A stretch of DNA of 61,062 nucleotides from Chloroflexota bacterium. GTDB lineage: Bacteria > Chloroflexota > Dehalococcoidia > DSTF01 > RBG-16-68-14. Numbering within the stretch: position 1 is the first letter of the stretch; each line of letters starts with the position of its first letter. Location: NCBI GenBank assembly GCA_022565155.1, contig JADFKB010000007.1:1-61062 (forward strand), in the 5' to 3' direction. The position numbers were made by a program, and so were the translations under genes. The notes beneath the pieces were generated by a model. That model was not told where the DNA came from and made no database searches. It saw only the letters and a list, made by a program, of their open reading frames with translations. Positions 57,070 to 61,062 of this stretch are shown here, piece after piece.

Positions 57070-58163
57070 GCGGCGACACCCTCCGCCAGCTCCCGCTCGC
57101 CGAACGGCACCGCGAACTTGGCGCGCGCTTCGCGCCCTTCGCCGGCTGGGCGATGCCCGTCCAGTACAGCGGCATCGTGAAAGAGCACCACGCCGTCCGC
57201 GAGCGCGCCGGTGTCTTCGACGTCTCGCACATGGGCAGGCTCTTCGTGAGCGGCGCACAGGCCGGCCGTGCGTTGCGCCGAGCCGTCACCTACAACGTCG
57301 AGGCGCTGGAGGAGGGCGAGGCGCACTACGCGCTGATGTGCAACGAGGACGGCGGCATCCTGGACGATCTCTTCGTCTACCGGCTCGCTTCCGAGCGCTA
57401 CCTCGTCGTCAACAACGCCGCCAACGCATCGCTAGGCCGGGAGCGCATCGCCTCGGTGCTCGAACCCGGCGTCGAGCTGGAAGATCGGCAGGAGTCGACA
57501 GTGATGCTAGCGCTTCAGGGCCCGCAGGCGATCGCAATCCTGTCACGCGTTATCGACGGCGAGCCGCCGGCGCGCCGGCGCTGCGTCGAGGTCGACTGGC
57601 TCGACTCGACGCTGTTCATCTGCCGCACCGGCTACACGGGCGAGGACGGCGTCGAACTGGTGGCGCCGGTCGAGGCCGGCGGCGCGCTGCTAGAGCGGCT
57701 GGTGGCGGAAGGGGTCGTCCCCTGCGGCCTGGGCGCGCGCGATACGCTGCGGCTGGAAGCGGCGCTGCCGCTCTACGGCAACGACATCGATACGGACACC
57801 AGCCCGTGGGAGGCCGGCCTCGGCTTCGCCGTCAGCCTGGACGACGGCGCCGAGTTCGCCGGCCGCGCCGCGCTGGCGACCGTGCACGAGTCGCCACCAG
57901 AGCGAAAGCTCGCCTGCCTACAGGCACAGGGGCGCGGGATCATGCGTGCGGGCTGCTCCATCTTGCACGGCGGCCGGACAGTGGCTAGCATGAGCAGCGG
58001 TGGCTTCTCGCCCACGCTCGGCGTCAGCATCGGCATGGCGTACCTGCCGGTCGAACTGGCGCAGAAAGGGACGGAGCTGGAGGTGGACGTACGAGGCAAA
58101 CCACTGGCCGTCGCAGTCGTCCCGCGACCGTTTTATCGGCGGAAGAGGGCCGGACAGACCTAA
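57066..58163 (+). CDS. gcvT: glycine cleavage T protein (aminomethyltransferase)
   Basis: Start at ATG 57066 overlapping the upstream stop. 365 residues. LAERHRELGARFAPFAGWAMPVQYSGIVKEHHAVRE is the GcvT opening (cited in part); VFDVSHMGRLFVSG follows, with the folate-contact Asp in that HxxN/D region, then LFICRTGYTGEDGVELVAP and CGLGARDTLRLEAALPLYGNDID. It transfers the aminomethyl carbon to tetrahydrofolate, releasing ammonia. First of the gcv genes; 138 bases, including a dispersed repeat-like sequence, separate it from gcvH. Confidence 0.94.
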   Translation: MSGDTLRQLPLAERHRELGARFAPFAGWAMPVQYSGIVKEHHAVRERAGVFDVSHMGRLFVSGAQAGRALRRAVTYNVEALEEGEAHYALMCNEDGGILDDLFVYRLASERYLVVNNAANASLGRERIASVLEPGVELEDRQESTVMLALQGPQAIAILSRVIDGEPPARRRCVEVDWLDSTLFICRTGYTGEDGVELVAPVEAGGALLERLVAEGVVPCGLGARDTLRLEAALPLYGNDIDTDTSPWEAGLGFAVSLDDGAEFAGRAALATVHESPPERKLACLQAQGRGIMRAGCSILHGGRTVASMSSGGFSPTLGVSIGMAYLPVELAQKGTELEVDVRGKPLAVAVVPRPFYRRKRAGQT

Positions 58164-58210
58164 AGGTCTGTCCCTACGATGCAGGGCTCAGGGTAACCGG
58201 CCGATGCAAC

Positions 58211-58240
58211 GTCATTCTGAGCAACGCGAAGAATCTAGGC
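58211..58240. repeat. dispersed-repeat-like sequence
   Basis: GTCATTCTGAGCAACGCGAA followed by GAATCTAGGC. This phrase matches a short repeat I associate with intergenic regions of Chloroflexota genomes; only one copy is in the window, so the assignment rests on recall. Confidence 0.35.
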
Positions 58241-58301
58241 CGAGAATTGAATCGATTCGATTGCAACCAATCAACTCCCAGGTTAAAGGGCTGAACAACA
58301 C

Positions 58302-58703
58302 ATGAACACCCCCACAGACCTCAGCTTCTCCAAAGAGCACGAATGGGTGCGGGCGGAAGGCGACATCGCCACGATCGGCGTCACCGACTACGCCCAGGAT
58401 CAGCTCGGCGACATCGTCTACCTCGACCTGCCGTCGCCCGGCGATAGCCTGTCGCAGGGCGCCAAGATGGGCGAGATCGAGTCGGTCAAGGCCGTCTCCG
58501 ACCTCTACGCTCCTGCCGGCGGCGAGGTGCTGGAGATGAACCAGGCCGCGATCGACGCACCGGAGCTGGTGAACGAGGAGCCGTACGGGCGCGGCTGGCT
58601 GGTCAAGCTCCGCCTGAGCGACCCAGCGCAGATGGACAGCCTCCTCTCCGCCGAAGCGTATGACGAGCTGATCACGCGCGAGATGGAGGAGAACACGGAC
58701 TAG
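58302..58703 (+). CDS. gcvH: glycine cleavage H protein
   Basis: 133 residues. The lipoylated lysine lies in GEIESVKAVSDLYAP (Lys about residue 59), with FSKEHEWVRAEGDIATIGVTDYAQDQLGDIVYLDLP at the start (cited in part) and the GWLVKLRLSDPAQMDSLLSAEAYDEL end. It shuttles the aminomethyl group among the P, T and L proteins. Normal length. Confidence 0.95.
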   Translation: MNTPTDLSFSKEHEWVRAEGDIATIGVTDYAQDQLGDIVYLDLPSPGDSLSQGAKMGEIESVKAVSDLYAPAGGEVLEMNQAAIDAPELVNEEPYGRGWLVKLRLSDPAQMDSLLSAEAYDELITREMEENTD

Positions 58704-58712
58704 GCGCGTCTA

Positions 58713-58762
58713 CCAGCACGCCGAGCCTGTCGAGGCGCTCAACCTCATGCCGGGCGTGCTGG
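58713..58762. repeat. long-loop inverted repeat between gcvH and gcvPA
   Basis: CCAGCACGCC (58713-58722) and GGCGTGCTGG (58753-58762) are exact inverted copies 30 bases apart; the loop contains GAGCCTGTCG, inverse of a sequence found inside gcvPA. Could modulate expression between the genes. Confidence 0.45.
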
Positions 58763-58775
58763 CCCCCTTCGGCAA

Positions 58776-58792
58776 GCCCGCCTGCAGCGGGC
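58776..58792. repeat. short hairpin ahead of gcvPA
   Basis: GCCCGC-CTGCA-GCGGGC, 46 bases upstream of the gcvPA start. Confidence 0.4.
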
Positions 58793-58838
58793 AAGCACCG
58801 GGTAGCGATCGGCAACACCAGATAATATAGGAGCAAGG

Positions 58839-60158
58839 ATGGCCCACCCCTACATACCGCTCACCGACGACGACCGCCAGGCGATGCTGTCGACGATCGG
58901 CGTCGCTTCTACTGACGACCTCTTCACCGAAATCCCCGCCAAATACCGCGACCCGGTGTTCGACCTGCCCGCCGCGCTCTCCGAGGTCGAGCTGCTGCGC
59001 GAGATGTCGGCGCTGGCCGGCCGCTCGACCAGCGGTCTGCCTAGCTTTCTGGGCGCCGGCGCCTACCAGCACTTCATCCCCAGCACCGTCGCCCACATCA
59101 CCAGCCGCGGCGAGTACCTGACCGCCTACACTCCGTACCAGCCCGAGATTAGCCAGGGGACGCTGCAAACGGCCTTCGAGTTCCAGTCGCTCGTCTGCGA
59201 GCTGACCGGCATGGAGGTGGCGAACGCCGGCATGTACGACGGAGCGAGCGCGCTGGCCGAAGCCTGCCTGATGGCCTGCTCCGTTACCGGCTGCGACCGC
59301 ATCCTGCTGCTCGATACGATCCATCCGCACATCATCGAAACCGTACGTACCTATGCGGCCGGACGCGGGCATGAGGTGCAGGTCGTGCCGGCTACCGACG
59401 CTACGGTGAGCGACGGCGACGCCTGCCTGGCAGTCCAGCAGCCGAACTTCTTCGGCTACCTCGAAGATCTGCAGTCGCTCGGCGAGGCGGCGCACGAATC
59501 GGGCGCGCTCTTCATCGTCTCGGCCGATCCTGTCAGTCTCGGCCTGTACAAGCCGCCCGCGGAGTTCGGCGCGGACATCGTCGTCGGCGACGGCCAGCCG
59601 CTGGCGTCGCCGCCCAACTTCGGCGGGCCCTACGTCGGCCTCTTCGCCTGCCGGCAGCAGTACCAGCGCCACATGCCGGGCCGCATCGCCGGCCGCACGA
59701 CCGACCTGGACGGCCGTACCGGCTACGTACTGACGCTGCAGACTCGGGAGCAGCACATCCGCCGCGAGCGCGCGACCTCGAACATCTGCACGAGCACACA
59801 GCTCGTCGCGCTGGCGTTCACCGTCGCACTGAGCACGCTGGGCAAGCAGGGCCTGCGAGGCATGGCGGAGCTCTGCTACCAGAAGGCGCACTACGCGGCC
59901 GAGCGGATCGCCAGGCTGCCGGGGTATAAGCTAGCGAACCACCTTTCGACAGGCTCAGGGGAGGGGTTCTTCCAGGAGTTCGTCGTGCAGTGCCCGCTAT
60001 CGCCCGAAGAGGTGAACAAGCGGCTATTGAAGCAGGGCATGATCGGCGGCTACGACGTGTCGGACCGCGTCGATAACGGCCTGCTGCTCTGTTTCTCCGA
60101 ACTGCACAGGCGAGAAGAGATCGACCGGCTAGTGGAGGCGCTGGGAGCAATCACATGA
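58839..60158 (+). CDS. gcvPA: glycine dehydrogenase subunit 1 (P protein, alpha part)
   Basis: 439 residues, the N-terminal half of the split glycine decarboxylase. YIPLTDDDRQAMLSTIGV, SFLGAGAYQHFIPSTVAHI, YTPYQPEISQGTLQTAFEFQ, MYDGASALAEACLMA and GRTTDLDGRTGYVLTLQTREQHIRRERATSNICT are all conserved (long ones cited in part). It pairs with GcvPB. A stretch near residues 367-373 (LSTGSGE, from CTTTCGACAGGCTCAGGGGA) resembles a dispersed DNA repeat read in frame. GGAGCAAGG precedes the ATG. Confidence 0.95.
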   Translation: MAHPYIPLTDDDRQAMLSTIGVASTDDLFTEIPAKYRDPVFDLPAALSEVELLREMSALAGRSTSGLPSFLGAGAYQHFIPSTVAHITSRGEYLTAYTPYQPEISQGTLQTAFEFQSLVCELTGMEVANAGMYDGASALAEACLMACSVTGCDRILLLDTIHPHIIETVRTYAAGRGHEVQVVPATDATVSDGDACLAVQQPNFFGYLEDLQSLGEAAHESGALFIVSADPVSLGLYKPPAEFGADIVVGDGQPLASPPNFGGPYVGLFACRQQYQRHMPGRIAGRTTDLDGRTGYVLTLQTREQHIRRERATSNICTSTQLVALAFTVALSTLGKQGLRGMAELCYQKAHYAAERIARLPGYKLANHLSTGSGEGFFQEFVVQCPLSPEEVNKRLLKQGMIGGYDVSDRVDNGLLLCFSELHRREEIDRLVEALGAIT

Positions 60159-61062
60159 ACGATGACTTCGGCGCGACGCTGACGTTCGACCTGAGCCGGC
60201 CAGGGCGTATCGGCTGCGCGCTGCCGGCGCTCGACGTCCCAGAATCGCCGCTGCCGCCGCCCGAGCTGCTGCGAGACGACCTGCCGCTGCCGGAGCTCTC
60301 GCAGCTCGATGTCGTGCGCTACTTCACCCGCCTCTCCCAGCGCAACTTCAGCATCGATACCGGCTTCTACCCACTCGGTAGCTGCTCGATGAAGTACAAC
60401 CCTAAAGTCCAGGAAGACATCGCCAGGCTGCCGGGCTTCGCCCAACTCCACCCGCTGCAGCCAAGCGATACAGCGCAAGGAGCGCTGGCGCTGATGCACG
60501 GCCTGCAGGGTCTGCTCGCCGAGATCACGGGCATGGACGACGTCTCGCTGGCGCCGGACGCCGGCGCACACGGAGAGCTGGCCGGCATCCTGATCGCCCG
60601 CGCGTACCACCACGCCAACGGGAACGGGCCTCGCCGCCGGGTGTTGGTACCCGACACCGCCCACGGCACGAACCCGGCGACGGCGGCGATGGCCGGCTTC
60701 GAAGTCGAGAGCATCGCCTCGGACGCTGATGGCAACCTCGACATCGCCGCGCTAGAAGCCGCTCTGAACGCCAATGGCGACTCCGTCGCTGCGCTGATGC
60801 TGACGCTGCCCAGCACGCTGGGCCTCTTCGAGCCGCAGATCCTGCGCATCGCCGAGCTGCTGCACAGCCACGGCGCGCTGCTCTACGGCGACGGCGCAAA
60901 TATGAACGCCATGCTCGGCCGGGTAAAGCCGGGCGACCTCGGCTTCGACATCATCCACCTCAACCTGCACAAGACGTTCAGCACGCCCCACGGCGGCGGC
61001 GGCCCCGGCGCCGGGCCGATCGCGGTGAAGTCGCATCTGGCGCCGTTCCTGCCCACGCCTCA
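60155..61062 (+). CDS. gcvPB: glycine dehydrogenase subunit 2 (P protein, beta part), cut by window edge
   Basis: ATG 60155 overlaps the gcvPA stop (ATGA). About 302 residues are in the window. RNFSIDTGFYPLGSCSMKYNP, DTAHGTNPATAAMAGFEV, LYGDGANMNAMLGRVKPGDLGFDIIHLN and LHKTFSTPHGGGGPGAGPI follow the GcvPB order; the Lys in HLNLHKTFSTPHGGG binds PLP. It decarboxylates glycine and passes the aminomethyl group to GcvH. The C-terminal part lies outside. Confidence 0.95.
   Translation, partial: MNDDFGATLTFDLSRPGRIGCALPALDVPESPLPPPELLRDDLPLPELSQLDVVRYFTRLSQRNFSIDTGFYPLGSCSMKYNPKVQEDIARLPGFAQLHPLQPSDTAQGALALMHGLQGLLAEITGMDDVSLAPDAGAHGELAGILIARAYHHANGNGPRRRVLVPDTAHGTNPATAAMAGFEVESIASDADGNLDIAALEAALNANGDSVAALMLTLPSTLGLFEPQILRIAELLHSHGALLYGDGANMNAMLGRVKPGDLGFDIIHLNLHKTFSTPHGGGGPGAGPIAVKSHLAPFLPTP

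Noticed and set aside
56121-58301. Glycine riboswitch controlling the gcv genes
   Set aside because: gcvT overlaps the upstream MBL gene, and the short leader before 56212 is only about 20-25 bases from the promoter; no aptamer-like sequence was seen before gcvT or gcvH.

Overview
The window reads as a high-GC (roughly 60-65 %) chromosomal segment of an aerobic bacterium. I infer a Chloroflexota/Dehalococcoidia-like lineage from three things: a remnant of an alpha/beta-hydrolase-cyclase protein of a type I associate with that phylum, lipoproteins with short Asp-rich tails behind the lipobox, and MshA-like, SWIM and CtaG-type genes among ordinary housekeeping loci. No rRNA, CRISPR array or replication origin is visible. 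Lineage placement is an inference; a marker-gene tree using rpoB/rpoC in the window would settle it.

Layout. 1-4.2 kb: 3' part of an FG-GAP repeat surface protein (-), a drug-type ABC exporter pair (+) and two lipoproteins. 3.8-12.1 kb: an aa3-type cytochrome oxidase locus with ctaC-D-E-F-G and ctaA-ctaB on the minus strand and a frameshifted cupredoxin-like gene on plus. Three copies of one 19-bp operator-like motif sit at its promoters. 12.2-15 kb: zinc-ribbon protein, a GreA-type factor with an extra N-terminal domain, and a lipoprotein. 15.1-18.5 kb: a membrane adenylate cyclase, then a second cyclase gene of which only the 5' and 3' ends remain around a MacB/LolCDE-like ABC transporter. 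18.5-28.3 kb: acyl-CoA dehydrogenase, then rpoB-rpoC with a terminator. 28.4-34.1 kb: VTT membrane protein, ispD, an APH-fold kinase, ispF, cysE, cysS and apt. 34.2-38.7 kb: a general amino-acid ABC importer (AapJQMP type). 38.8-43.1 kb: small lipoproteins, SWIM protein, ThpR, amidohydrolase and metallophosphoesterase. 43.2-47.2 kb: a tight minus-strand operon GNAT, MshA-like glycosyltransferase, PIG-L deacetylase, CcsB. 47.3-51.3 kb: acyl-CoA ligase and two enoyl-CoA hydratases around an HNH gene. 51.6-55.3 kb: a metallo-beta-lactamase-fold gene split by a 2.9-kb transposable element. 55.3-61.1 kb: lipoprotein, an intact MBL paralogue and the glycine cleavage genes gcvT-gcvH-gcvPA-gcvPB, the last running off the window.

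How it fits together: the cta genes, CcsB and the cupredoxin proteins serve aerobic respiration and cytochrome maturation. The acyl-CoA enzymes serve fatty-acid oxidation, the gcv genes feed one-carbon metabolism, and ispD/ispF serve isoprenoid synthesis. The accessory DNA is concentrated at 15-18.5 kb and 51.9-54.9 kb.

The most unusual item is the element at 51987-54879. It has matching terminal inverted repeats and a 4-bp target duplication, and carries an IS4/IS5-like transposase, an HTH protein, an unknown protein, a DUF4145-type protein and a complete class II tRNA. That tRNA has a serine anticodon (GGA) on a body that looks leucine-like. Next in interest are the shared cta operator, the transporter lying inside a split cyclase gene, and the GNAT/MshA-like/PIG-L/CcsB operon.
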